The notes under the pieces were generated by a model that was given only the letters and a program-made list of their open reading frames with translations, was not told where the DNA came from and did not search any database. Shown here piece by piece: positions 44,861 through 52,910 of a DNA stretch of 64,000 nucleotides (position 1 is its first letter; the number at the start of each line of letters is the position of its first letter). Both the position numbers and the translations under genes were made by a program. This stretch comes from Thiorhodovibrio winogradskyi (GTDB lineage: Bacteria > Pseudomonadota > Gammaproteobacteria > Chromatiales > Chromatiaceae), in assembly GCF_036208045.1 (NCBI RefSeq), contig NZ_CP121472.1, forward strand, positions 3,793,531 through 3,857,530, written 5' to 3'.

Positions 44861-45229
44861 ATGCTTGCCAAACTGTTATTAACCATCGCCGTGGTGATTG
44901 CCGCCTACGCAGCCCTGCGTCAGAGTCGCGCCAAATCGACCATGACCCTGTCGCCAAAGGCCAAAACCGCCCTGCCCTGGCGGGCCTTGCGCATCGGCGC
45001 CTGGAGCATGATCGCGATCATTCTGACTGGCAGCGCCTGGTCGGTCGTTCATCAATGGCAGCGTGCCCAAGAGATTATCGACATTCAGGTAGTCAATCCC
45101 GCCACCGGCGCGATTGACCGCTACCAGGCGCGTCGCGGAGACATCAAGGGGCGCGGTTTTCGCACACTCGATGGGCAGCAGGTACGCATTGCAGAGTTTG
45201 AACGCATGATTCTAAGCGACCTGCGCTAA
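44861..45229 (+). CDS. Hypothetical protein with two membrane segments
   Basis: This 122-residue protein has hydrophobic segments at about 5-18 (LLLTIAVVIAAYAAL) and about 45-62 (IGAWSMIAIILTGSAWSVV), then a soluble C-terminal part with a beta-rich stretch (IDIQVVNPATGAIDRYQARR). It is 59 bp upstream of thiM. Unrecognised; it may be co-transcribed with thiamine genes only by chance. Confidence 0.55.
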   Translation: MLAKLLLTIAVVIAAYAALRQSRAKSTMTLSPKAKTALPWRALRIGAWSMIAIILTGSAWSVVHQWQRAQEIIDIQVVNPATGAIDRYQARRGDIKGRGFRTLDGQQVRIAEFERMILSDLR

Positions 45230-45288
45230 ACTGCCCTCCAAGCGCGCTTCACCTTGGCGCAGCGCCCCCTTGCTCAGGAGAGCCTCCA

Positions 45289-46191
45289 ATGTCCGCCATT
45301 CATCCCGGCGATGCCCTGCATCGCCTGCGCAACCAAGCGCCCCTGGTGCATAACATCACCAATTATGTCGCCATGAACCCCATGGCCAATATCCTGCTGG
45401 CCGCGGGCTGCTCACCGGCCATGGTGCATGCCCCCGAGGAGGTGGCGGAATTCGCCGCCATTGCCAGTGCGCTCACCATCAATATCGGCACTCTGTCACG
45501 CCCCTGGCTGGAGGCCATGCTGAGCGCGGCGGAGGCGGCGCGCAGCCACCAACGCCCATGGGTGCTTGACCCAGTCGCGGCGGGCGCAACCCGTTTTCGT
45601 CGCGAGGCGGCGACCAGGCTGCTGGAGTTACAGCCCACGGTAATACGTGGTAACGCCTCGGAAATTCTCGCGCTCGGCAATAACGCCGAAGTGGACGCCG
45701 CCGCCGAGGTGAAGGGCCGCGGAGTCGATGCCAATAATCCCGTTGCGGCCGCCGCGGCAATCGCAGTTGCTTTGGCCAAACGACACAATGCCGTTGTCGC
45801 CGTCACTGGACCCATGGATTGGGTGACAGATGGACGCAGAGCCGCACACATCTGCAATGGCCATCCGCTGATGCCCAGGGTCACGGCGCTCGGCTGCTCG
45901 CTGACCGGCATTGTTGGCGGTTTTCTCGGCGCTGGCTGCGACCCCTACGAGGGCACCCTGGCAGCATTGTCCTACTATGGCGCCGCTGGTGAATGGGCCG
46001 CCACCGATGAGCGCTGGTCGGTGCGGGGGCCGGGCTCCTTTGCTGTCGCCTTCATTGATGCCCTGGCTTTGATGACAGCGGACGACCTCGACCGCGCCGC
46101 GCGGATCGAGACCATGGCCCGAGCCGACTCGCCGTCAACGCAGGCGGCGATGCAGGAGAAGATTGGCGCTGGGACAGGAACAGCGACATGA
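45289..46191 (+). CDS. thiM: Hydroxyethylthiazole kinase
   Basis: The 300 residues follow ThiM throughout: PLVHNITNYVAMNPMANILL, INIGTLSRPWLEAM, WVLDPVAAGATRFR, VIRGNASEILAL and the catalytic Cys loop TALGCSLTGIVGGFLGA. It phosphorylates 5-(2-hydroxyethyl)-4-methylthiazole for thiamine salvage. The C-terminal tail is about 25 residues longer than usual. It overlaps thiE by 4 bp. No TPP riboswitch motif is visible upstream. Confidence 0.94.
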   Translation: MSAIHPGDALHRLRNQAPLVHNITNYVAMNPMANILLAAGCSPAMVHAPEEVAEFAAIASALTINIGTLSRPWLEAMLSAAEAARSHQRPWVLDPVAAGATRFRREAATRLLELQPTVIRGNASEILALGNNAEVDAAAEVKGRGVDANNPVAAAAAIAVALAKRHNAVVAVTGPMDWVTDGRRAAHICNGHPLMPRVTALGCSLTGIVGGFLGAGCDPYEGTLAALSYYGAAGEWAATDERWSVRGPGSFAVAFIDALALMTADDLDRAARIETMARADSPSTQAAMQEKIGAGTGTAT

Positions 46192-46835
46192 AATCCTTCG
46201 ATCTTGGCGTCTATCTGGTGACGGATCCGCGGCTCTGCGGCCCACGTGGCGTTCTTGCCACTGCCAAAGCGGCGGTTGCAGGCGGCGCGACCATGGTGCA
46301 ACTGCGCGATAAAACTGCTAGCGATGCCGAACTCATTGCGCTGGGCAAGGCACTCAAAGCCGCAATCAACTCGCACGCAGCGCTGCTGATTGTGAACGAC
46401 CGCATTGAGGTTGCCCTAGCTATTGGCGCTGATGGGCTGCATCTTGGTCAGCGCGATGCCGATCCGGCGGCCGCCCGCGCCCGGCTTGGCAACCAGGCCA
46501 TTATCGGGCTGTCAGTGGAAACCCCCGCGTTGGCCCGCGCGGCCAACCCCAGGTTAATCGACTATCTGGGTGTTGGTCCGGTATTCGCCACCGCGACCAA
46601 GGCTGACCATGCCAAGCCGCTGGGCTTTGATGGTTTGCGTGCCATCTGCCGTGAGGCAGCAGCATTGCCCAAGGTGGCCATCGGTGGTCTGCGTGCCGAG
46701 CATGCCAAAGATGTGATAGCCGCGGGCGCCCAAGGTCTAGCAGTGGTCTCGGCCATTTGTGCCGCGGCCGATCCCCAGGCCGCGACCTGGGCCCTGCGCA
46801 CGCAAGTCGATCAGATTCGGGCCATTAGTGGCTGA
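46188..46835 (+). CDS. thiE: Thiamine-phosphate synthase
   Basis: The 215-residue TIM-barrel enzyme has YLVTDPRLCGPR, MVQLRDKTASDAEL, LIVNDRIEVALAIGADGLHL, the phosphate-loop YLGVGPVFATATK and VAIGGLRAEHAKDVIAAGA. It joins HMP-PP and the thiazole phosphate made by ThiM. Coupled to thiM by a 4-bp overlap (ATGA). Confidence 0.95.
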   Translation: MKSFDLGVYLVTDPRLCGPRGVLATAKAAVAGGATMVQLRDKTASDAELIALGKALKAAINSHAALLIVNDRIEVALAIGADGLHLGQRDADPAAARARLGNQAIIGLSVETPALARAANPRLIDYLGVGPVFATATKADHAKPLGFDGLRAICREAAALPKVAIGGLRAEHAKDVIAAGAQGLAVVSAICAAADPQAATWALRTQVDQIRAISG

Positions 46836-46855
46836 AAGCCGCGGCCGCCATCCAC

Positions 46856-47413
46856 TCAGAGGTCACCATCGGCCCCAGCCTGGATCCCAGTCTGGATCCC
46901 AGTCAGGTCCGCACCGGACCAGGGTCTGATCACCACCACCGAGGTGCTGTTCTTTGGCGAACCCTCGATAATGCGATCACTGTAGGAGAGATACACCAAG
47001 GTGTTGCGCGGCGCGTCATAAAAGCGCACGACCTGCATGGTCTTGGTCAGGAGCGAGATGCGCTTTTTAAAAACTTCGTCACCGTTCCTTTTGCCGCTGG
47101 CAATGTCCTCCGGCAAGCTAACCGGCCCTACCTGGCGGCACGCCAGGGAAGCATCGGAAGTATCCTCGGCCAAACCGACGGCGCCGCTCATTCCGCCCGT
47201 CTCGGCGCGACTAAGGTAACAGGCCACTCCTGGAATGTCAGGATCTTGAAACACCTCGATGACAACCTTGTCATTTGGCCCCACCAGCTTGAACTTGGTG
47301 CTCACCTCGCCAATACGCTCGGCCCAGAGGCTTGATGGCGCCAGCAGCAATACCGAGAGCCCGGCAGCCAACCCCAACCCCCTGGGCGAGCTGATCGATG
47401 ACCAATGCCTCAT
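46856..47413 (-). CDS. creA: CreA family protein
   Basis: This 185-residue protein has a signal peptide (LGLAAGLSVLLLAPSSLWA). The CreA body includes IGEVSTKFKLVGPNDKVVIE, FQDPDIPGVACYLSRAETGG and YLSYSDRIIEGSPKNSTSVV. CreA is a conserved periplasmic protein of unknown function. The tail (GIQTGIQAG) comes from a 12-bp tandem duplication at 46880-46903. Its start overlaps the flavoprotein stop by 4 bp. Confidence 0.9.
   Translation of the reverse strand: MRHWSSISSPRGLGLAAGLSVLLLAPSSLWAERIGEVSTKFKLVGPNDKVVIEVFQDPDIPGVACYLSRAETGGMSGAVGLAEDTSDASLACRQVGPVSLPEDIASGKRNGDEVFKKRISLLTKTMQVVRFYDAPRNTLVYLSYSDRIIEGSPKNSTSVVVIRPWSGADLTGIQTGIQAGADGDL
46880..46903. repeat. 12-bp tandem duplication at the creA 3' end
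   Basis: Two identical CTGGATCCCAGT units add four residues to the C-terminus without breaking frame. Confidence 0.85.
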
Positions 47414-48639
47414 TGACCTACCCCCGCAAAGAGTCGCGACATCTCGCTGTGACTACGGGTCAGACAGTCCTCAATCGAGACCCCCAGAAACCAATTGCCG
47501 GTCACGGCCAAGGGTGACCCACCAGTGGACGCCAGCGCGCGGTCCAATTCCGCGATCAGATCCCAGTGACCTGTGCGCAAACTTGGCAGGCGATTGCGCT
47601 CGTGGCGCACGGCAGCCACTTTGGCCGGCGCCACATCCAGCGCCTGACAGGCAGCCGCGACCTGCTGCGCGGGCTCGAGTCGACCAGCGGGGAAATGGAA
47701 AGCGAATCCACGGTAGCGCGGATGCTCGAGAAAATCCCGCGACACAGCTGACAGGAAAGGGCCGTCCACGCTAATCAAACCGGCCATCCTCGGCACTGTC
47801 AAATCCTGCCGGTTGAAGGCCAGCAGCAAGGAATCGATCTCGGCAACACCAATGCGTTCAGTGGCCTTTGCCGCGGCAGGTGCCACTTCTTGCAGCAACC
47901 GGGTTGCCACATCGGGCGGCACCGCCAGAGTGACGCGCGCGGCGCGCAGCATCTCGCCATTATCGAGCACAATTTGGTAAGCTCCCGCATCCGGGCTTAG
48001 ACTCCGAACGGCGGCACCCACACGCACCTCAATGTCCTCCAGCGCAGCCAGCGCCCGGGGAATCTCCGCCAATCCGCCGGGCATGGTAAAACTGCGCAAT
48101 ACCTCTTTGCGGCGCGGCTTCTTGCGGAACAAGGCCGCTGCCGGATAGTCATCGGCCGTCTGGCAGATCACCGAGCGAAAGGCTGGACCAAAGACATCGC
48201 TGTAATTCTTGCGGCCCAAGCCCTTGCCATAGTACTCGTATACGCTTAGCGCTTCCTTATCGAGCCTGGACAACTTTATCAGCGATGTGACCAACTCAAA
48301 TGGATGCAGCGCGGAGAGGATGGATATCCGCTTACCCCCCTTCCAAAGCCGGTAACTCGCCTTGGCTTTGGCCTGAATCTGCCCCAGAATGCCAATCTGC
48401 TCCATGATCGTGAGCAAGTGGCCGTAACTGTTAAAGCAGCTATGGCTGCCTGCCTCGACCCAGAAATCTTCCAGCCCATCAAAGCGCTGGGTGTTCATGC
48501 ACCCGCCTACACGATCATGTTGTTCAAGCACCAAGCTCTGGGTGCCAGCGGCGGAGGCAAAAAATGCAGCACCCAGACCACTGATGCCACCACCGATGAC
48601 AATATGAGAATGAAGATCCGATGTGACTTGCTGGTTCAT
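47410..48639 (-). CDS. Protoporphyrinogen oxidase-like FAD-dependent oxidoreductase
   Basis: Start at ATG 48639 gives 409 residues. The FAD-binding dinucleotide fold is IVIGGGISGLGAAFFASAAG with EQHDRVGGCMNTQ. The substrate-domain hallmark SFTMPGGLAEIPRALA and the C-terminal FAD segment AVTGNWFLGVSIEDCLTRSH are typical of HemY/PPOX and related amine-oxidase-fold enzymes. It may oxidise protoporphyrinogen, or another porphyrin or carotenoid-like substrate. Only the family is secure. Five 15-bp repeats lie in its upstream region, and it is coupled to creA downstream. Confidence 0.8.
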   Translation of the reverse strand: MNQQVTSDLHSHIVIGGGISGLGAAFFASAAGTQSLVLEQHDRVGGCMNTQRFDGLEDFWVEAGSHSCFNSYGHLLTIMEQIGILGQIQAKAKASYRLWKGGKRISILSALHPFELVTSLIKLSRLDKEALSVYEYYGKGLGRKNYSDVFGPAFRSVICQTADDYPAAALFRKKPRRKEVLRSFTMPGGLAEIPRALAALEDIEVRVGAAVRSLSPDAGAYQIVLDNGEMLRAARVTLAVPPDVATRLLQEVAPAAAKATERIGVAEIDSLLLAFNRQDLTVPRMAGLISVDGPFLSAVSRDFLEHPRYRGFAFHFPAGRLEPAQQVAAACQALDVAPAKVAAVRHERNRLPSLRTGHWDLIAELDRALASTGGSPLAVTGNWFLGVSIEDCLTRSHSEMSRLFAGVGQ

Positions 48640-48710
48640 GCGCGCGGAAAATTCCTCTTGGTCAGGGATGACAACACAGTGGCACAAGGGCGAGCCATGT
48701 CGGAGCCTAT

Positions 48711-48785
48711 GATTTTACATAGGGTGATTTTACATAGGGTGATTTTACATAGGGTGATTTTACATAGGGTGATTTTACATAGGGG
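48711..48785. repeat. 5 x 15-bp perfect tandem repeat
   Basis: Five consecutive GATTTTACATAGGGT units (the last ends AGGGG) lie in the gap between the flavoprotein start and the next gene. On the flavoprotein (minus) strand the unit reads CCCTATGTAAAATC and contains TATGTAAAAT, which looks promoter -10-like. Copies are identical, so the array is recent or maintained. It could act as iterons, phase-variable spacing or a protein-binding array. Confidence 0.95.
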
Positions 48786-48822
48786 GCACATTGATTCGCC
48801 CACATCTGATAACCAGCCTTGA

Positions 48823-49398
48823 CTAAGCGTTATCAGGCGCCTTTGACTCTGGCTCCAATTCCATGGAATCAATGTCGGGAATTGGCTGCGCGAGCGGAGG
48901 CGGTGCGCAATCCTCAAGCGACCAATCATCGCCCGGAACCAGGCTGAGCTTGCTGATATCCGGATTCTGCTCCGGCCCACGATCGGACAACTCCTCAAGT
49001 TCGGCACCGACCGGCGCGACCGACAAAGATCCGGTGCTGGGCGTCACTGCCCCAGCAGCAGGAGCGGATGAAGGTGATGGGGTCGCGCGTTCTGTCCCCG
49101 AGGACGCGAGGGCGTCGGATTCGTCATCGGAATCATCGAACCGAAACACTTCATCCGGCTCACCACCCACCCGCACCACCTCCGCCAAGGCGCCGGCCTG
49201 GTTGAAAACCTCTCGGAAACGCTCAGCCGTTGCGTGATCAAGGCCACGCTTGACAAAGACTCTTTGACCGCTGAATAGACGCTCCACACTGGCCTCATTG
49301 AGCTTAAACATCTGCGCCAGTCGTTGCTTGACATGCTCGGACGATGCCGAGCCTGCCAAGTCCCCCGAGAAAAGCACGTCGAAGGTGGGTTTATCCAT
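48823..49398 (-). CDS. Hypothetical protein with conserved N-terminal domain and acidic tail
   Basis: This 191-residue protein has a conserved N-terminal domain of about 75 residues (FDVLFSGDLAG, KLNEASVERLFSGQRVFVKR, LDHATAERFREVFNQAG). This unit appears ahead of varied tails in many bacterial proteins of unknown function. The rest is Ser/Asp/Pro/Glu-rich and probably disordered. No membrane segment. Confidence 0.6.
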   Translation of the reverse strand: MDKPTFDVLFSGDLAGSASSEHVKQRLAQMFKLNEASVERLFSGQRVFVKRGLDHATAERFREVFNQAGALAEVVRVGGEPDEVFRFDDSDDESDALASSGTERATPSPSSAPAAGAVTPSTGSLSVAPVGAELEELSDRGPEQNPDISKLSLVPGDDWSLEDCAPPPLAQPIPDIDSMELEPESKAPDNA

Positions 49399-49564
49399 TG
49401 GTGTCTCCGGGGATGTTGCCGGGGGATGTCTTCGAGCAGGTGGTCTATTGATGCCATGGGGATGCGATGGGAAATGCCATGGGAATAGACTGGGGCACAG
49501 AGGAGTGCCCCAATTGGGAAATAAAGCTAGAGATTTTGGCCAGAGCTGGCACTATTTCAAGCGC

Positions 49565-50149
49565 TCAGAGCGGTTTTTTGAGCGAAAAAGCACCGCGCAG
49601 GTCGCCCTCCTGGTAGCCCCGAGCTTGATCTTGAGGATAGGCCGCATCCAATGCAGCCGCGATCTCGGGACTGATCTCCTTGCCGTGGCAGGCCAGACAG
49701 ACCTCGGCCGTGGGAATCGCCTTCATGAAGCGATAACTCTTGCCATCTTTGTCATCAACGACCTCGGCATAGGTGATGGCATTGGGGTTTTCCCCCGCGC
49801 GAGCACGATCCTCGAACTGCCGCAGCACCCGCTGCTCCCAAAGATCGGGGCTGTTGCGCTCGACATTGCGCGGTTTCAGGCTGGTCCGCCCAATGTCCCA
49901 GCCACTTTGTTGCGACAAGGAATCAGCAATTCCAGGCGCCTTGTCCTTGCAAATAGCAACAGCGGCGACAGGCCCGCCATCCTTCATCGCGCCCTTGAGC
50001 TCACCCTGGAGTTCCTGGGTGAAATCCTGAATCAACCTCTTCGCCAGGTAGGCGTCCATCATGGCGGCATTCTGCTGCGCCATTGCAACCCCGGGCAGCA
50101 CCGAGACAGAAAGAAAACCAGTCGCGATTAAAAAAGAGACACGCATCAT
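49565..50149 (-). CDS. DUF3365 haem-binding periplasmic protein
   Basis: This 194-residue protein has a signal peptide (MMRVSFLIATGFLSVSVLPG). The Tll0287-like/DUF3365 body begins AYLAKRLIQDFTQELQGEL and contains AICKDKAPGIADSLS. A c-type haem motif CLACHGK lies near residue 152, with the family's usual C-terminal part (GYQEGDLRGAFSL). Likely a periplasmic mono-haem redox or gas-sensing protein. Confidence 0.85.
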   Translation of the reverse strand: MMRVSFLIATGFLSVSVLPGVAMAQQNAAMMDAYLAKRLIQDFTQELQGELKGAMKDGGPVAAVAICKDKAPGIADSLSQQSGWDIGRTSLKPRNVERNSPDLWEQRVLRQFEDRARAGENPNAITYAEVVDDKDGKSYRFMKAIPTAEVCLACHGKEISPEIAAALDAAYPQDQARGYQEGDLRGAFSLKKPL

Positions 50150-50496
50150 GACAACTCCTTGAACAATTAAAAAAAACGTAAAATCGAATGCCGGTCAGAC
50201 TCAACCAAAGCAGGCTGGGAAAGCCAAGAGCTTTCGATTTCAGATCTCTTATTGTTGCAATAGTTGCCCCGAAGGACAATGCGGATTCCAAATCCCGGCA
50301 AGGATTTTCATCATTACGCCAAGCCAGGATCGCCCGAGCCACGAACACCCAAGACAAAAAAAACCCAATCGGATCGCCAAGCTAGGGCATGGCAACCAAC
50401 CGGGCAATCGTTGAACTCAGGGCAGACTTGAGCTCTAAGGAATAAATTCTGCCGTCAGGCCTTGCCTTTCAGGTGGTTGTGTCACCCAACAGGGGT
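50150..50496. other. Intergenic region, no gene recognised
   Basis: This 347-bp gap separates rlpA-like and DUF3365 genes, both read leftward. The A/T-rich stretch near 50165 would be the promoter region of the DUF3365 gene. No coding or RNA signature seen. Confidence 0.45.
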
Positions 50497-50937
50497 TTAG
50501 GCACCAGCATTCGGCATGCTCAACACCTCGACCTCGACACGGGTGACGCCGCGAGTGATCATGTCCAACTTAGCCGCCGCGCGCCGCGAGAGATCAATGA
50601 CACGTCCCCTAACGAAAGGTCCGCGGTCGTTGATTTTCACCACAATGGAGCGGCCCGTCTCAAGATCGGTCACCTTCACCTTGGTTCCGAGCGGTAAGCT
50701 TTTGTGCGCGGCACTCACGCGGTTCTTATCGTACACCTGTCCACTTGCCGTTTTATTTCCATGCAGGCTGTCGTGGTAGAAGGAGGCGATACCACTCTGC
50801 ACCATCCCCGGTGCGGCCTTCACTGCCGCCATACCGGGCAGCGCCATGATGAGCATCACAAAGCCCACAATCACCAGAGGCAGTTGGCGGATAAAATGGA
50901 TGGGGGCGATAAAGGTGGGAAAGAAATTGGTCTTCAT
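50497..50937 (-). CDS. RlpA family double-psi beta-barrel protein
   Basis: This 146-residue protein has a hydrophobic N-terminus (PLVIVGFVMLIMALPGMAAV). The RlpA domain is complete: GIASFYHDSLHGNKTASGQ, AAHKSLPLGTKVKVTDLETG and VKINDRGPFVRGRVIDLSRR with its conserved Asp and Arg. RlpA cleaves naked glycan strands in some gammaproteobacteria. This copy lacks the usual C-terminal SPOR domain and is shorter than canonical RlpA. Confidence 0.88.
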   Translation of the reverse strand: MKTNFFPTFIAPIHFIRQLPLVIVGFVMLIMALPGMAAVKAAPGMVQSGIASFYHDSLHGNKTASGQVYDKNRVSAAHKSLPLGTKVKVTDLETGRSIVVKINDRGPFVRGRVIDLSRRAAAKLDMITRGVTRVEVEVLSMPNAGA

Positions 50938-51223
50938 GCGGAAATCCTCGCTAGCATCTGCTCCGCGTGCTGAAAGCGCCCTTAAGAACTCTTTGAATCA
51001 AAAAACAAAAAGCCAATAAAGAGCACGTAACAATGCAAAAAGCGGAACTCAGTCACACATTTGATGACCGCGAGGATACAGGAAAACCCGTATAGGGAAA
51101 ACCCCTAATTTTACCCAGACAGAGTGCCAACGGAAGGAACAATGGCCACCATCTCGTTCAGAAACCGACTGCTCAGCCGCCGACCGCTCAGCAGTTGGGG
51201 CTCATTAAAGCAGTTGTGGCTAA

Positions 51224-52219
51224 TCAACGCAGCCGCCGTCCAATGGGCGCGCGGCAATACACCCTGGCACCAGGGAGCAGCTCTGGCAAGAGCTCGGCGG
51301 CGCCTGGCGGCAGCAGCACAATAACGGTCGAGCCCATATTGAAGCGTCCCATTTCTTCGCCACGAGCCAGGACTATGGGTGCCAAGGGGTTATCCGCCGA
51401 CGGCGCCAATGGGTCCGTTGGTGGCGAGCCAGGCGGATAGTCCGTGCGCGTCAGCACCCGCCCACGCGGTGGTGTCACCTCGCCCGCCCAGCGGGTTTGA
51501 ATGCTTCCAACAAAAATCGCACCGACCAGCACCATGCCGACCAGGCCGATGTCGGTTTCAAACAGGGTCAGCACCCGCTCATTGCGCGCGAACAACCCTG
51601 GCACTCCCTTGACCGTGGTGGGATTGACGCTGAACAAACGGCCCGGCACATGCAGCATCCGGGTCAAACGCCCTGTCATCGGCATGTGTATTCTGTGGTA
51701 ATCTCGTGGAGACAGATAGAGGGTGACGAACAGCCCATCACGAAAGAAGACCGCCACCTCGGCATCGCCAAGCAGCGCTGGCAGGGAATACTCTTGTCCT
51801 TTGCACTGGAGCAGACGCTCGCCCTCGATGAGGCCCGCCTCGCTCACCCAGGCATCGACTGGACTCAGCAGCGCCCTTGGATCCTCGCTAAGTGGCCGCG
51901 CGTGCGGCGCCAGCGCGCGCGTGAAAAAGGCATTGAAGCTCGCGTAGGACGCGACCCTGGACTCGGCCGCCTCGCTTAAATTGACACCATAGTGCGCGAC
52001 AAATCGCCGGATCAGCCAGTGAGTGATTGGCCCAAGACGCAGCCGGGTCAGGCGCAACATAAACCGTGAGAGCCAATGCTGCGGCAGCACATATTGCAGC
52101 CAGACAAATAAGCGCGCGCTCAGTACCGCACGCACGTGAGCGGCTGCATTCGACAATGAATTCCAGGATGAACTCAGGGATGAACTCAGGGATGAACTCA
52201 ACTTAGAACTCCTGCGCAT
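51224..52219 (-). CDS. psd: Phosphatidylserine decarboxylase
   Basis: About 331 residues from ATG 52219. The family path is clear: FNAFFTRALAPHARPL, YSLPALLGD, VTLYLSPRDYHRIHMPMTGR and the pyruvoyl-cleavage motif FNMGSTVIVLLPPG, with the cleavage Ser297. It makes phosphatidylethanolamine at the inner membrane. The N-terminus SSSLSSSLSSS is a product of three 12-bp repeats and lies before the conserved segment FVWLQYVLPQHWLS, so the true start could be a GTG further in. Confidence 0.9.
   Translation of the reverse strand: MRRSSKLSSSLSSSLSSSWNSLSNAAAHVRAVLSARLFVWLQYVLPQHWLSRFMLRLTRLRLGPITHWLIRRFVAHYGVNLSEAAESRVASYASFNAFFTRALAPHARPLSEDPRALLSPVDAWVSEAGLIEGERLLQCKGQEYSLPALLGDAEVAVFFRDGLFVTLYLSPRDYHRIHMPMTGRLTRMLHVPGRLFSVNPTTVKGVPGLFARNERVLTLFETDIGLVGMVLVGAIFVGSIQTRWAGEVTPPRGRVLTRTDYPPGSPPTDPLAPSADNPLAPIVLARGEEMGRFNMGSTVIVLLPPGAAELLPELLPGARVYCRAPIGRRLR
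52166..52201. repeat. 3 x 12-bp tandem repeat in the psd 5' end
   Basis: Three GGATGAACTCAG units (the last ends AA) expand a Ser/Leu tract near the start of psd, close to the end of the SCO-like gene. In frame. Confidence 0.85.
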
Positions 52220-52910
52220 TGAGCTCGGACAGATGCCGGATGTCGCGCGCAATCCCGGCCGGTGACTGCGCGGCGGGAAAAATAGCGATCAGCTCAGCCT
52301 TGGGATCGATCAGATAGAAGGTGGCTGTTTGCGGGTTAGGGTCAGCTCCGGATAACCCAGGAGGCTGAGCATCCGGCTCGGCTTCGCCAGCTTGGGTGGC
52401 GGATATCAGAGTTTCAGTGTCAGCGGACGGCCCGGTTAACATGGCCCGCAATCGAGCAAGCTGCTCCGGCGTGCCGGACAAGACCCAGGTCTGGGCAAGC
52501 AGCCGGCGAAAGCCCTGTGCCAAGGCTGCATCCATGCGCGGACTGACCAACACCAAGCTGAATTGCTCGCGCAAAGCCGGGAGATCCGCCAAGCGATTGA
52601 ACACCTCCAGCATGCGCGTCATGCTCAGATGACCGGAAACGTCATCAATGGAAGCAATGCCCAGCAGCACCCAGCGCCCCGTGAGCTGCTCCGAGCCAAA
52701 CACCTGCCCGGCTTCGTTCTCCAGCTCCCAGTCTGGCAAAGGCACTGGCGGGCGCAGCATCACGCCCTCAATCACGGGCGCCTGTTCATGGCGCGGTTGC
52801 CACTGATTACCCCACTGATAGCCGATTAGAAAAAGTCCGCCAGCCAGCAGTGCCATCCATAACCGCAGGACGAGCGGCCGGCGGCGAGATCGATGCTTCA
52901 GCCAAGACAT
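52203..52910 (-). CDS. SCO-like thioredoxin-fold membrane protein lacking the copper motif
   Basis: This 235-residue protein has one N-terminal membrane helix (LRLWMALLAGGLFLIGYQWG). A thioredoxin-like part follows: LENEAGQVFGSEQLTGRWVL, then LGIASIDDVSGHLSMTRMLE. In SCO1/SenC proteins the CxxxC copper motif follows the first strand; here the place reads I-A-S-I-D-D-V-S-G. Later SCO-type features (TFYLIDPKAELIAIFP) are present. It probably keeps the fold without metal chaperone activity. It sits between a MenE-like gene (1-bp overlap) and psd. Confidence 0.7.
   Translation of the reverse strand: MSWLKHRSRRRPLVLRLWMALLAGGLFLIGYQWGNQWQPRHEQAPVIEGVMLRPPVPLPDWELENEAGQVFGSEQLTGRWVLLGIASIDDVSGHLSMTRMLEVFNRLADLPALREQFSLVLVSPRMDAALAQGFRRLLAQTWVLSGTPEQLARLRAMLTGPSADTETLISATQAGEAEPDAQPPGLSGADPNPQTATFYLIDPKAELIAIFPAAQSPAGIARDIRHLSELNAQEF

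Noticed and set aside
45230-45288. TPP riboswitch upstream of thiM
   Set aside because: Too short and without the conserved CUGAGA and ACCUGA-type elements.
48711-48785. Possible CRISPR array
   Set aside because: The five 15-bp units are directly adjacent with no spacers and no cas genes nearby.
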